Shown piece after piece: positions 1 through 13,110 of a stretch of 64,000 nt of DNA. The stretch is from Sympetrum striolatum. Lineage: Eukaryota > Arthropoda > Insecta > Odonata > Libellulidae. The translations under genes and the position numbers were made by a program. Location of the stretch: NCBI GenBank assembly GCA_947579665.1, contig OX388348.1, positions 7,254,001 to 7,318,000 on the forward strand. The letters are read 5' to 3'. The notes beneath the pieces were generated by a model. It was not told the origin of the DNA, ran no database searches, and was given only the letters and a program-made list of their open reading frames with translations. The number at the start of each line of letters is the position of its first letter. Position 1 is the stretch's first letter.

Positions 1-880
1 TGGTGTTTAATCGTAGTTTCGACTTCCATTTCCGTAATAGCGTTTGTGTTAACGATTGTGTTCAGTGCTTTTGTAACGTTTTAGTTACGTTACGTAAAAT
101 ATTTTCATCGGCAGTTTTTAGAGTGATATACTATTTATTCCTGTTATTTGTGTCTAATCTTCGTATCCTTTATCCTTTTGCACCTTTCTGAAAATGTCTC
201 TTTAAATACGGTGCTGCTTATCCTAAAGTGATCTCAGAATATATGTTTATATTTTTTAAACGAATGTTTTTTTAACGGAAGGAATTAATCTTTCAGGAGA
301 TTTGAGATAATATATTGTGGTTTTGTAGACATTATTATAACTTTTTTAGGTTTGTGGCTTTGGAAATTAATATAGCTTGGCATTAGAAATCTTCCAACAA
401 TTATGAAGCATGTGTTACGATAAAAAAATTAGCCTGGTATTTATCATTGTTAATTACACCGTTGAGACTCAACGGGCACTTCAGCTAGCACATGTATATA
501 TATTTAATAGAATACCAGGTTTAGAAAGCTCCCTACCACAACTTAGCTAGATGAATTGTGATGTTAACAACATTTGCTAACCAGATATGTTATAATAACA
601 GTTTATCGTACTCATTTCAAGTCAAATTTATCTCTATTTAATTTTCACGTAATCTGCGTCGCAGTTGAATTATTTTAAAATGGTACGTTATTAATTACCT
701 AATATTATACAATAGTATTGCTTCATTAATTTGATTATATAAAATATAATCACTAGCCCAAATCCCTTAAATTTGGCGATCTTATTGTTTCGTTTCCGTT
801 TCGCTAATCACTGCATACATCATGCACTTTATCACTACACAGCCATTATATTTACGTTTTTTCGATGGAGGTCTCGATCT
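1..880. other. No gene recognised
   Basis: AT-rich DNA with only short chance reading frames. I see no splice-linked exon, RNA gene or clear repeat boundary before the mariner element. Confidence 0.5.
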
Positions 881-881
881 A

Positions 882-1322
882 CGAGGCGTGTTTTTTAAAC
901 GAGGTCCGTTTGACCATAAGTACGCAATGAAAGGTTATTTCTAAAATAATTTTTTTTTCAGAAAGTACATATTTTATTTTTCGACATAGTTTGTTCAAAT
1001 ACTCTCAACCATTTTAAAAATACCCTCTTCATAAAGACTTGCCGCCTGCTCCGATAACCAAGAGTTCACTGCCGTTTTCACGTCGTCGTCATCATTGTAA
1101 CGCTTGCCACTGAGGTGTTGTTTGAGGTGGAGGAACAGATGGAAATAAAATAACAATAAAAAATTTAAACAATAAAACGGACCTTACTTAAAAAACACTT
1201 TTGGCAACTATGTCGAAAAATAGAGTAAAGTATGTACTTTCTGAAAATAAATTTACTTTTTTGGAATAACCTTTCGTTGTGTGATTATGGTCAAACGGAC
1301 ATCGCTTAAAACACACGCTTCG
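882..1322 (-). mobile_element. Non-autonomous mariner made of two inverted 3' ends
   Basis: The element is flanked by TA on both sides (880-881, 1323-1324). It starts CGAGGCGTGT and ends ACACGCTTCG, as mariner ends do. The first ~110 bases (882-1000) reappear inverted at 1190-1322. On the - strand, 1141 to 979 reads as the C-terminal end of a mariner transposase (HLFLHLKQHLSGKRYNDDDD ... SEQAASLYEEG ... NYVEK, stop), with one internal stop. The right arm also encodes NYVEK-stop, but on the + strand at about 1206-1224. Both ends therefore derive from the transposase 3' end, and the true 5' end and catalytic domain are gone. It cannot move by itself. Family assignment rests on the C-terminal sequence and the TA duplication. 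Confidence 0.85.
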
Positions 1323-1599
1323 TATTTGCAGACTGAGGAATTCGAATGTCGGCTTTTTTACGACTCTCTTCCACGGCGAATCACAAAAGCACACACACTA
1401 TGAAAACAAACACAAGAAGATGATCCGACTTACAATTACTCCAAAGCCGAGCAATATATTAATCTATTTTCAAGTTGTCAGTATCGTATTTCCTCTCCAA
1501 AGTTTCTTCCTATCTTTCTTTGTATTTTTTAGGAATCACCGTAAAAATTTCACTTTTAGTAAAGTATCGTATTTAAAAGGAAATTTTAAAGTACCATCT

Positions 1600-2575
1600 C
1601 CGAGTAGGGGAGAGCACGGCACAGTGGACCCCTTAATAGTTTACTGGCTACATCTTCTACTATAATACTTTTCTCATCTTACACTTGTGTAAAGGTTACA
1701 CCTTAATGTATCATTTCCAAAATTATGCGAATTTTTCAAATACAATTACGCTCGTTATGATAAGAGTTTCGCAAGTTCACAAAATGTCCACTTTACCCCG
1801 GTGCATGGGTAAAGTGGTCCCCTAATATAATTATTTTAAATTTCCCCATAATATTCATTTTTTGTCAGCATTTCTTAATTTAAGACGTAATGAGTTAATG
1901 ATACACGACTAGATATATTTACCAAAGCACAATAACATTATTCATCACGAAAATAATAGGATTTAATAAAATACGCATCGATGAGGAAAGAATAAAATAC
2001 TTATAAACGGTTCATCATGAAGGAGAGGCCGGATCAGTGGATTTTGGAAGACACATGTCATTAACATTTGACACCTTTTTATTATTCCAAGAAATTGTTC
2101 ACAATTCTACAATTTATTTATTATTTCATGGTGATTTATAAGCAGAAGTCACAGATAAACTCCTTGTAAAAATCATCATCTACTCCTGCACACTCATCAT
2201 GAGCGCTCTTTGAATAGTCGTCCCCTATAAAAACGTGGGGGACCACTTTACCCCACGTGTGATTTAAATTCAAAGCCATTAAAAAGAACTGAGAATAATA
2301 TTGAAAGCGGAGAAAAACATACTAAAGATATTAAAAGGATCCCTGGCTCTACTAAAGAAAATATTTCAAATTAAGTAATGTGTTTATTATTAGAGAAATC
2401 AAAGGTATAAAAACTTACTTACCTTAGAACGATTATCTCAAAATGGCAATATTCTTCCCTGCTGAGATATTAAGCCACTCCTAACAGAGGCTACAACTCA
2501 ACTGACTTGATGGTGTAGCATACAGGATAGATTGCAACACTAACGAGGGACGTACCACTTTACCTCGGGGGACAC
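1600..2575. repeat. Repeat region with four GTAAAGTGG-type motifs
   Basis: Near-copies of a motif like GGGTAAAGTGGTCCCC occur at about 1617-1633 (diverged), 1790-1823 (as an inverted pair), 2236-2262 and 2548-2570 (inverted). The first and last are in opposite orientation, so this may be a degenerate DNA transposon with inverted ends. No target duplication or transposase is visible. Confidence 0.4.
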
Positions 2576-2579
2576 GGGC

Positions 2580-3828
2580 TTCAGACAGTTCTTCCCAATA
2601 AGAAACTAACAATTTTTTTCTCGAATTTAATTTTTCCGTGATTAACAAGGAAATGCTATAAATGTTTAGCAACGTCGCAAAATAGAAGATCAAGGACATT
2701 CTAGAACCATGATCTATCAAAATAAAAATCAAGGAAAATTCCCCATTCTCTTATAACAAGAAGCCTACTTTTCAATCAATATTTTGTAGAATGTTATCAC
2801 TGGAACGTAAGTATATATATGGTATTTTCGTTTCCACTGCTCAGTTCACTAATCAGATCAACTAAATATTTCCGTTTAAATGTAAAATAATAATTAAATA
2901 TTGTTTTTATTAGTACCGCCAACGAAAAGGAGAAAATTGTCAACTCTTTTGATGATTGATTTGTAATGTATTTAGTGATAAGTTTATAAGCTATTTTTAT
3001 TAACTGAAAAGCAATTAATGACACTGACTTATTTTATTTACACTTTATACACCCTTGAATCAATGAATTTATTATAATTATTATTAAACATAGACCATCT
3101 TGGATTCTAAATGATACGAACAAACGGTGCAAACGGCCTTAGGTGTCGAGGCACCATCCAAATCCAATTCCACGGTGCGAACCAATATACACCGAATCAT
3201 TAAATTGTGAAAGTGTAATCCATATCTTCAATACTCAACTTGAGACAATAAAAACTCTTACTTTAGCATTATTTTGAAAAAATGATCACTAGATAAACTC
3301 AATTGGAAATTGAATTATAAAATTAAAGCCCTGGATGATCATTATAAGGACGAACTTTCGTATTTGGACAATTCTGATTGAAACATTCCATTGGTGTGAA
3401 ACAAGTCAGCTTATTCAAAAGAGATCCCCACTGGAAGTTGGATTAACGAATAAAAGTTAACGTACAGTAAGAAAGTAAATATAAGAAAAAATCTTCGAAT
3501 TTGATTGTATTACCAGTTATTCTAAATGAACATAAACGCTTTGATCTATTTATACTTAATTTAGGCTATCATAAATTTTCATATAAAAATGCTTATCACT
3601 AATAATATTAATTAAGATTATTATTTTGTCGTGCGATATCGATTCTAAATTACGAGAGCTAATGACCGAATATTTCGTGAAATTTCTTCGCAGTAAACAT
3701 AGAGGCGAACAAGGCGAGTTCAAGCGTTTTGGAATACACCAAATTAATAGTGGGGGCAAATGTCAGATGAAAAGGAGCCAATTGAATTGCCATTATAATG
3801 GCAGCGACACGGCCATTCTGGAGTTTTT
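2580..3828. other. No gene recognised
   Basis: AT-rich sequence with short unsupported reading frames only. I see nothing that can be named. Confidence 0.5.
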
Positions 3829-4804
3829 ACTTTCTCCATATACGAAGTATAGAGAAAGTATTTTTTTCATGAAAAAAATCGACTTCGAGATTTCAACGGA
3901 AATACATGTTTTGGATCCCTAGAACACGTTTTGGCCATTTTCGGAATGATGTCTGTGTGTATGTGTGATAGTGGGCGCTCTAACGTAAAAACTATTAGTT
4001 TTATTAATACCAAACTTTATATATAATATTGTGGTGTGTGCTGTCAGAGTTGATTAGTTTTTGGAGTAAATCGATTAACCGGAAGTCGAGTTTTATTCTT
4101 CGAAGCAAATTTCCTTTTTTGCAAAATATCTCCATAAATATGATATTAAGGTATATTCTATTATTTATAAACGTTTTAGGAAATTTAATTTACTATAACT
4201 TTTGTATTTAACATATTCTTGTATCACTAATTGTTTAGGAGTTATTCGTGAAATACCGATAAACCGGAAGTAGCTGTTACGTACTTTATGGGCACTCTAA
4301 CATGGAAACCATTCGTTTTATCAACACCAAATTTCATATATAGTACTTTGGTTGGTGTCGTTAGAGTTGATTAGTTTTTTGAGTAAATCGGTTAACCGGA
4401 AGTTTAGCTTTTCTTTTCGAAGCTCGTTTCGGTTTTTGCAAAATATCTCGATTAATCTGAAATTTAGGTATATATTATTATTTATAAAAGTTTTAGAAAA
4501 TGTAATTTACTATAACTTTTGCGGGAATCATATTTATGTTTAACTGGTTGTTTAGGAGTTATTCATGAAATACTTATAAACCGGAGGTTTCTGATGATAC
4601 TCTGTGGGCGCTCTGGGCGCTGTGGGCGAAAGGCCAATTTCATCGTTTTTCTTCGAAAATGTCCCAAAAAACATTATTGATAATGTTTGTGACGTAAAAG
4701 ATAATAATATATAAATTAATCACTCATCTTCCAAGTTTAGATGGAATATAGAGTTCGGAATTACTGTCGTAGATAAATATTTACATCTTATATATGGAGA
4801 AAGT
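3829..4804 (+). mobile_element. ACTTTCTCC-ended repeat element, copy 1
   Basis: Starts ACTTTCTCCATATA and ends TATATGGAGAAAGT, so it has short inverted ends. The left end also carries its own small palindrome (CTTTCTCC ... GAGAAAG at 3830-3860). Inside is an imperfect tandem duplication of about 317 bases: the segment starting GGGCGCTCTAAC at 3973 recurs at 4289, and GAGTTGATTAG at 4047 recurs at 4364. A second copy of the family lies at 18244-19414 with the same head and tail. No coding capacity was found. The superfamily is not recognised. Confidence 0.65.
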
Positions 4805-6968
4805 CATGTGCTGGCCACATCAGATTATTTCGAAAATATTTTCAAGGACCGGTAGGGTAGAGAATTCAAGATGACAGAGGTTCCAGAAAACGCGCTTCTA
4901 TGTATTAATAATCTTTGAAATGTCATCAAATAGGCGTGGGTTCGACGCCAGGTGAGTGCAAAATTCTCCCTCTTGAAATACGTTGCGGCGATTTTTTAGA
5001 ATTTTTGGAATCCAGAAAAGATGCGTTGATACACATTCCATATGAATCTTACGCTTTCCCTAATAACCCTTGGTTCGTTGCCATTTACATTCCTCCTTGC
5101 ATTTCAAACAGAAATGACGGAATCGTATTTTAAGACTTTCCCGGTATGATATCGAAATATTAACTTTGAATTAAATTAGCGTTATTCCGACCAATATGTA
5201 TTCACATCTTGCAGAAAGGTTTTGGGTTAAACACCAGCCCATTTCAAATGCAGAAATTACACATTTTTTGCATTTACTGAGAAGATAGTAATGCGTTACT
5301 TTAAACAGTTTATTGGGAAATATAGAAATATACCATCAATGTGCTTGCAGGATGCTAGCAAAATATACTCGTATATAATAGATATTAAATAGTGTTGGTG
5401 ACTTAAGAGACCATTGTCTTCTCATTCCGATACCCTATCCTTGCGCTGTTTGATTCGCACCAATATTAGTATAACCCAATTTTCTTCAGTATCAATTCCG
5501 GAAACCGGGGGAAGATCCCTCGATCTTTTCCCTTTCCGAAAACCGAGCTATGGGGTTATTGCGTAAGCTACTTCGGTTTCGGGATTGGCAGCCCGAATAT
5601 AATAAACAACCAAGGGGATGCGATTATGTTGATTTCATTGGCTGACGTCATCACTTTTTCCAAGATCTCACTTCGAAGATCGAAACAATCGCTCAAAAGC
5701 ACACCGCTTCGAAATCCGGAGATGGTTCCAAGTGAACGCAATATTCCTCCTCTGGTCTTCTTTCCTTCCAATAGGAATCATCATTTTCATGGCACTCAGT
5801 ATCATTCTTATTTTTCTGTAATGGAATCAGGATCGTTTTAATCCCAAGGCAACCTCGCATAAATCGTTCAAAATCTCTTACCCTTTAAGCTCTTATTGAA
5901 CCCAGCTGGGCCCTTAAAACTCCCCTTTATTTCATGCAATGCACTATTAATTCCACTGTTTAATTTGCCCAACATTATCTTCTTAAATTCCTTGCTCTCA
6001 TATTATGCTCGTACGTCAAATGTCTTTCCCATAGAGTGCCTAGAAATAATCTATTTATCTGGATCCCGTAAAATATTACCCTCACACATTTTACCGAGAC
6101 CATTCCATCGCTTATTTTATTCCCTATTACTCTATTTAAATGTTTTTTTCTTTACATCACTCTTCCCTTGTCTTATTTGTTACCCTTTTAGCTTGTCGTA
6201 TCGTACATTCTACGCCCATGCTTGACACTTTTTATTTTCTTCTTTTGTGTAATAAATCTCTCATTTCTAGCGTGATTCCTCAAAATAATTCATTCCGTTT
6301 TCCGATATTGTGGATTCAACTCGAAACAATATCGGAGCGATTGTATCGCCACTTTTGAACCTGAATTACCACGGAAGAAGTTACGTTCCAGAGCGCGTCT
6401 TTCGCAAGAGTCGCAGTGAAGGAAATATGGACGCGGGTGACGCAAAGAAAGACAAATACCGGAGTGCTTTAAATCAGCTGTGCCAACGAGGGTAACGTTG
6501 TCAGAATATTACGCTGCTAACGAAATAAGATGAACATAATGACGGCAGGAGGACAAATAATCTTCAAACTTACTTAGAAATAATTAATAGGCCGTAATTT
6601 TGTAGAATTCCGAAATAATCGAAATGTTGTTAAATAAAAGAAGGTTCTAAAAACAAGCTAAGTGGATAGTTGCTGCGTTATTTTTAAAACCTGGTTTTGT
6701 TTAACAATATTTCGATTAATGTAGAATGTGCCCGTGAAACTACTAGATGTTGTACATCATAATACGTAGAACATAACCTCGCCAAAAGTATTCAATGTTT
6801 TTATTATATTTATTCAAGCGTTTATTTATATGAACGGACTTCTATAGCAACAAGTAGCGACACCGCGGGTGTTTAGGGCAGCAAAATAAGTGGGGAATGC
6901 CTTAGAACCGAACTCTCAAATATAAGAATAAAAGAGCATATTGAGAGGGAATTGGATGAGACACCGAA
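4805..6968. other. No gene recognised
   Basis: Short open frames at 4915-5133 and 5896-6225 have no recognisable domain or splice support. I see no repeat boundaries. Confidence 0.45.
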
Positions 6969-7100
6969 GGGGCTCTCGGATAGCCAAGAGGGCAACACAT
7001 TCGGCTTTGAGGAAAGCAGTCCTGGGTTCGATTCCCGGAGAGAGCCCATGTGCAGCATGACCTAAGCCGTCGAAGCACATTGTACTGCTATCTTCTGAGA
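6969..7100 (+). repeat. tRNA-derived SINE, copy 1
   Basis: The tRNA-like head has an A box (TAGCCAAGAGG, 6981-6991) and a perfect B box (GGTTCGATTCC, about 7025-7035). A central block follows, ATGTGCAGCATGACCTAAGC then CGTCGAAGCA, which is shared with the copies at 7733 and 51353. It is not a functional tRNA gene: the inverted stem at the ends is 8 bp with an extra base and there is no readable anticodon arm. Confidence 0.7.
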
Positions 7101-7732
7101 TCGAATTTTATCTGATCAGTAAATTTATTCCATTGATTAATATTCCATCCTCTCGGGGTGTTATCGCGTGTACAGAATGATGATTTGAGTAGCACTCATA
7201 GTTCATCGTACCAATTCTTTACAATTTTTATCGCCTTTCTTTGTACCAATTCTCGGGTCGGCAGGGTCCCATACACAATAGGCGCACTCGAGAGGTAACA
7301 TCGAACATTTTCTTCGCTCGACTATTTTCTCAACGAAAGCGAGGGCTTTTTATTACGGAAGTGGGTGCTCCATTCGTGAGATTTCTCCTATTCTATTGCA
7401 CATTGCTAAGTTTATCTCACGGGCGCTACGCGAATAATAATCTGTTTTCTTCGGAGAGGTTTACTACTGAACCCTTGTGTACATTTGGCTCTAATTGACA
7501 ATCAACAGAACATTTCATAATTCAATCTAAGTCTTTCCCACTGGGTTAATATACAAGGTGTCCCAAAAAGTACTGATAATCGGAAGATCCTGTTGGACTA
7601 CCCGAATCACTTTGAGTGTCCGCTTTTTATTCGTCTTCAAGTTACGAATTTTTTTCATATTTAAAAAATACCGTGACTTTCAAGACATTTTTTGCCAAGT
7701 CAACGTAAATACTTAAGATACAGAGTTATTTT

Positions 7733-7832
7733 TGTAGTAGTAGTACTGTTAAAAGTGCTTCGACAGCTTAGGTCATTTCGCACATTGGCTCCCACCGGGA
7801 ATCGAACCCGGGACCGCTTTCACCAAAGGCAA
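7733..7832 (-). repeat. tRNA-derived SINE, copy 2 (truncated)
   Basis: On the - strand it reads from the B box (GGTTCGATTCCCGG) through the shared block TGCGAAATGACCTAAGC and GTCGAAGCAC to a short (ACT)n tail. The tRNA 5' part with the A box is missing. Confidence 0.75.
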
Positions 7833-8489
7833 CAGAGTTATTTTTTCTCGGGAATAATTGAATAGTTGCTTCAACACACGAAAAAATATTTGTTGTCACG
7901 GCTGCTTCCGTTCATTCAGAATAAAACTTCAAATTTCAAAAACTGTGACGTCATGAATTTGGTCAAAATCTTTGAGGCCAATTAAAAAAAAAAAAATTCA
8001 CATAAAAAAAAATTTTTGGTCACTATTCTAAAAACTTTTCTATGTTATCAACTATTTACCACGAAAACTTCATAGAGATATCCTTACGGCAACATTCTTA
8101 AAATTAGTTTTAAATCACAGTAAGTCAAAGATTCTCAGTATTAAAGGACGAGTAAATACCTGATTGTAACTCAAATTCCTGATATTAATGTGTTTAATTA
8201 TCCAAACTAAAAAACGTTTTCCTAATTAGCATCGCTTTGGCACTTTCAGACGGTATGAAAAATACCTCTTCCCCCTCGTTACTAGGCAACAACAATATCC
8301 CTCGCGAGTATTACAAAGTATGAGCCATTGTTGGGGCGTAACTAAGCTTTCCCAACAATGCATTCCGCGAACGTTTCAATTTATACAGTCATTTGCCTGC
8401 TTTTATTGGATGCTATACATTACGCTCCTAGTTTTTGATTTTTATGACGATTTAGGTATTTTTACGGACATGATTGTACATCGTCCTTG
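7833..8489. other. No gene recognised
   Basis: AT-rich sequence with poly-A stretches near 7985-8015. The sequence left of the SINE (7555-7730) begins AAGGTGTCCCAAAAAGTA, which resembles a transposon end, but no partner end was found. Confidence 0.4.
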
Positions 8490-10350
8490 ATATGTCTCAC
8501 GCCAATGTAAGTACCCAAAATCGTCTATGTAAAATTCGATTCTGTATCAAAGTCCTGGTGTCGAACTCAGGACGTCTTTTTAAGATGACCCAACTACTTG
8601 CTTTGGGATAATCTGACTGTTTCTTAAATTCCAATGTCGGGAATGACTTGAAACGAAATTCCGTGTTCATGTTTGGTTGAATAATAGATGGCAAATCATG
8701 CCCTGGCATAGAACCAATGATAATAAGGTAAAATAAACTTTGTTTATAAAACATCCATTACTTCTGTTCATATGCATAGTCAAAGAATTCCCACCTTCTC
8801 CGTAAATCGATCACACAAAAACTTTTTAATCCCCGCCATACATCTCAGAGACGCCTGGTGTCAAACCCAGAACCTTCTGATCAGTAGTTAATACATATAA
8901 CAATCTAGTAGGAATAAAACGTATTTAATGCAAGGTTTGAAGAACATACGATTGGGAAGGTCCTTAATAAGTTTCCATTATCCCCATTTACAATGCAAAG
9001 AGGCATGTAAATGGCGCTCCGGCATCGAACCAAGGATCATGAGGGAAACCATACAGTTCTTATATGAAATGTATTTATGAACTCTTATCAGATACCGAAT
9101 CTTAGATTTCGTTGTTAAAACGTTTAAAACAATCTTAAATATCGTCGCAATGTATTTAAATAAATGCAGCCACCTGGCGTCGAACTCACGTTGATTGGGT
9201 GGCAGTTTTATAGATATAGAAGAGCGCATTTTCCCGGACCTCTGAGAATCTGAATTCAATACCCTAATAATGAATGTAGCTTAAAATATTTTAGAAAATG
9301 AATCATAAATAATTTGAAATTCCCGCCATACGTTTAAAAGAGTTGGGCTGCCTGTTGTCAAACGCAGGACCTTTTGCAAAATATGATTACATATAACGCC
9401 CTGGTAGATATAAAGACTACTTAATTCAAATCTTCAACTCGATATCACACCTGGAAGATCCTAAAACAAGACTTCGTTATCCCAATTTAAATGCACACAA
9501 TAATGAAAATGGCTCTCTGGGAATAGACGAAGGACCATCAGGGAAATGTTAAACAAAGTATATAAAACGTATTTATGATCTGTAATCACGTGCCGACTTT
9601 CAATTTTCCATATCATCGGGAAGGGGTCCAAAACAAATCTTAAAAATCGTCACAATACATTATAAATGGGAGCCTTGACCTAACATCGAACCATGGATAA
9701 TCGTCGAAGATATCTTTTAGATTTTCGTTGGATATGCACAGCTTCTAGCGATCCCTCGAATTTGAAATGTATGTATGATCTTTATTTACATGCCAAGTTT
9801 AAAGTTTCTATATTATCGGGAAGGGGTTCAAAAAAATTCTTAAAAATCGTAACAGTTACTAATTTTGGAGACGCTTGGTGTCGAACCTAGGACATATTGG
9901 CAGCTGTAAATGCACAGTATGACTTGTTAAGACTTGATCTTATTTAATGCAAAGTTTGAAGTTGATATCATGCCAGGAAGTACCTAAAATTTGTTTCCGT
10001 TATCTCCATAAGAAATGCATTGAGGAATGGAAATGGCTCTCTGGGATCGAACCAAGGACAATCAGCGGAACGTTCAAGAACATACTTAAAAGTTATTAAC
10101 AAACTCTATCCACACGCCGAGTTTCAAGTTTCCATCTTATTGGGAAGTGATTTTTTTTTAATCTTAAAAATCGCAATGTAAATTAAACGGGAGAATATTT
10201 TCCCTGACCTAGCGTCGAACCAAGGATAATCTTCGATGATGTCTTAACGGTTTCCGTCGGATACGCACGGCCTCCAGCGATACTCGAATTTCAACTCTCC
10301 AATTTACCGAAAAGTGCCTCAAAAAATTTCGAAAATCCCCGCAATGTATC
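8490..10350. repeat. Satellite-like array of ~166-bp monomers with three-monomer higher-order period
   Basis: Eleven degenerate monomers are marked by a core like TGGTGTCGAACCCAGGAC. The core positions are about 8561, 8709, 8861, 9025, 9180, 9358, 9525, 9686, 9881, 10047 and 10215 (mean spacing 165). Three monomer types alternate. Type A (ACGCCTGGTGTC) is at 8861, 9358 and 9881. Type B (GGCTCTCTGGGATCGAACC) is at 9025, 9525 and 10047. Type C (GACCTAGCGTCGAACC) is at 9180, 9686 and 10215. The same type recurs every 497-529 bases. Other shared words are CTTAAAAATCG, CGGGAAGG and AATGTAT. Read on the - strand, the core looks like a tRNA T-arm: a 5-bp stem around GTTCGAC. Single or few monomers recur at 32735-32850 and 53755-54125. 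No coding frame spans the array. Confidence 0.8.
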
Positions 10351-12271
10351 TTTATATTATACAAACTCATATCTTAAAGTGTATTCAATTAGGTTTTTAA
10401 TATGATTCGCCAGAATGTAACATAAAAGAAGCCAAATTTTCGACTCAACATAACCAAAAAGACACCGAAACTGCATTTGGGGATTCAATGGCGATGAGCC
10501 GGACCGCGCAGCGCTTACGAAAAATCCACCGCAATCACAGAGTAGCAGGTGAAATGAAACAGTTTTTTCAGATTCCATATCTAGAAGCCTTTTAGATTGG
10601 CGTGGTATAAGAGACTTGATAGTCCATTGCTGTTTACCAAGTTGATTTCCTTACTTTATCTCGAAATTTGTCCGAAAAAGGTGTCCGCCATTTTGTTGCA
10701 TTAAATGAGCAAAGAATCATCTTAGAGCATGAAACATTCAGCGAATTGAAATACAGAGAGTTATACTAGATTACTGCATTGTTGCTTTTTCCAACACTTT
10801 CTCTCAAAAGCAACTATATATCAACGAACTTGAACGTTTTTCCGAAAAATTCGAAACATCACGTTTTTGTGAAATTTTCTCATCTTTGACGCCCTGTATC
10901 TCTTTGAGGCCTAAACATAAAAAAAAACGACGGTCGGGAACATAAAATTCAATCGTTTTGCAATAACAATGCCAAATTTCAATGTCTGCACTCAAGAAAA
11001 GCATCCATTGCCCCTTGTTCAGGTTTTTTCGAGCCCACTGTACGGCCCGTAGTTAAAAAGATGGAATGAAAGCTGTACAATGTATTAGGAGTATATTATG
11101 TTTTATATTATTCTGCATTTAATACCGTACATATAATCTTTATTTTTTGTATTAATTAAAGGTATAATTTATTCACTTTGTTTTTGTTAAAAAGAATCGG
11201 TAACCCCAGATCAGGTGAATGCTCACCTAAGGTTAATTTATTAAATTTTTTTCCCTTGTCCTTCATAATGGGAGGAGGAATTAAATGTATTATTTTCACA
11301 TGATTTGTTTGATTTCAAATCACAAAGTTCGAAATATCAGTCACAAGATATAATGTTACAAATTTTCAATTTTCTGTAACACAAATCTGCGTCACAAGAC
11401 AATCCGTGGTTCGCTGGGTATTTGTGTATATATGCCACTTAAATTATTTTACACATGTCTCAAATCATCATTTTTTTATACTTATTTTCCATCCTAATAA
11501 AATTATATGTTTACTTGAGTATATTATCCTCCAACTTAGAACACAATTTCCATCAAAACCGTTCCTTCCGACGTATCTCTTTAAATGGATCGCTCTCCAT
11601 TGCTAGAGCAATACACATCTCATACTTCTGCTCGTGGTTGAGATAACATAGAGTAAGGATGATACTACGAATGATGTATGAAATCTTTTTGGTAATGTAT
11701 TATTGCGCAACAAGTGTTATTTAAAGAGTGGTACTGCGCGTAGATTGCTAGCTCACAGTTTTCAAAACTAACTCACTCCTCATCTTGACTGGAAAATTCC
11801 CGGATCCATTTTACGTAAGTTATTCCTTATAAACGGATTCCCAAATAAGAAAACGTAATTAATTTATCATTACTTATATTAATTACTAAGTAACGACGTA
11901 CCGACGATGCCGTACAGCACAAACACAGGTTGGTTACGAATCGAATTTGAAGCATAAAAACAGCAGCTTATGGAGTCCCACAGTTTTCATTCGACGCCTA
12001 CAGAGCAATCTCAAAACAAACGCTTCCCGAAAATGAGGAAACGCACGGGCGAGATAAGCGTTGACGGACGACCGAATTTATTGCATCACTATGACATTTA
12101 CTACGGATGATTCGGAAAAAAATATGTTTTCAGTATCACAAACGGCGAAAAAGCTCTGTATTAAGTCTATATGTTTATTTAAAGGATAAATATCGTTCAA
12201 CGTAGACTACGAAAATTGTCGGAGTTAACATAAAATCAAATGAATAAAATAATATATTGATTTAAGAAACT
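10351..12271. other. No gene recognised
   Basis: 10660-11045 may be a diverged inverted relative of the repeats at 15125 and 17258: it ends GAGCCCACTGT, the reverse of their ACAGTGGGCT-type start. The rest is AT-rich with no supported feature. Confidence 0.4.
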
Positions 12272-12529
12272 ATGGGTAACGGTAGAAATGTTAATAAAAT
12301 GGAGGAAAGAAGAAATAGAAAAAGGGTCAACCCCGAGCATGGGCGAAGAATGTGCAGAGCACTAAAGAACGAACTAAGAAGGGAAACAAATAATGCAAGG
12401 GATGTGTGGTGGAAGGGACAGTGTAATGATGTAGAAAATCTAGCGGAAAGCTGGAGGGCCGACTTAAGGTATAGTAACGTAAAGCAATTCACTGGGAATT
12501 AGCAAAAGGATATTAACGGTTAAACAACC

Positions 12530-12600
12530 GTCAGTGGTGGCGGATTAGTGGTTAGTAAGCTCCACCTCACTGCCCCGGGTTCGATTACCGGCTAATCGGA
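12530..12600 (+). repeat. tRNA-derived SINE head
   Basis: GGATTAGTGGTTAG (A-box-like) is followed about 30 bases later by CCCCGGGTTCGATTACCGG (B box with T-arm stem). It sits inside the broken RTE element. It differs from the SINE family at 6969, 7733 and 51353. Confidence 0.5.
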
Positions 12601-13078
12601 ATGGGAATGGTCGTCTGTGTATGTTGCGTGTTTTTATTTACGAATAAAAAGGAAAATGCAAAAAAGGGTCAATTTAAGAAAAAGGGGTTCATTGGAAGAA
12701 TGGCCTCCAAAGGCAAAAATTCGCCCATAAGAAAGACGGCATTATTATCAAATAATAAAAGCAGGGATCTTAAGGGATCCTTCCCCCAGAAGTCGACGGT
12801 AGAAAACACACGTTTAAATTGTACGGAAAAAATATGAAACCCGCCAGTTTAGAAACAGAAGTGAGGAAGAATTTTATTTATTTAGATAGCGTTGCAATTT
12901 GATGTAACCTGTTGGCAACGGTACAAAGGGGGAGGCACAGAAAATTGCTGTGATATGCCCGGCATTTGCCTAAAATCCTCCCAAACCTCCAATGGCCAAT
13001 AAAGATCTTTTCAAGGTTACATTAAAACAATAGATAATTACATAACTGTACATACAATCCATACATATAAGATTTACC

Positions 13079-13110
13079 TAAAATCATACTTCTTTTTAAA
13101 GAAGTATGAT
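13079..13110. repeat. Short perfect palindrome
   Basis: AAATCATACTTCTTT and its exact inverse AAAGAAGTATGATTT face each other with almost no spacer. No associated gene is seen. Confidence 0.6.

Noticed and set aside
6971..7047. Functional tRNA gene
   Set aside because: A and B boxes are good, but the acceptor stem has an extra base, no anticodon arm can be read, and the same core block recurs in SINE copies at 7733 and 51353.
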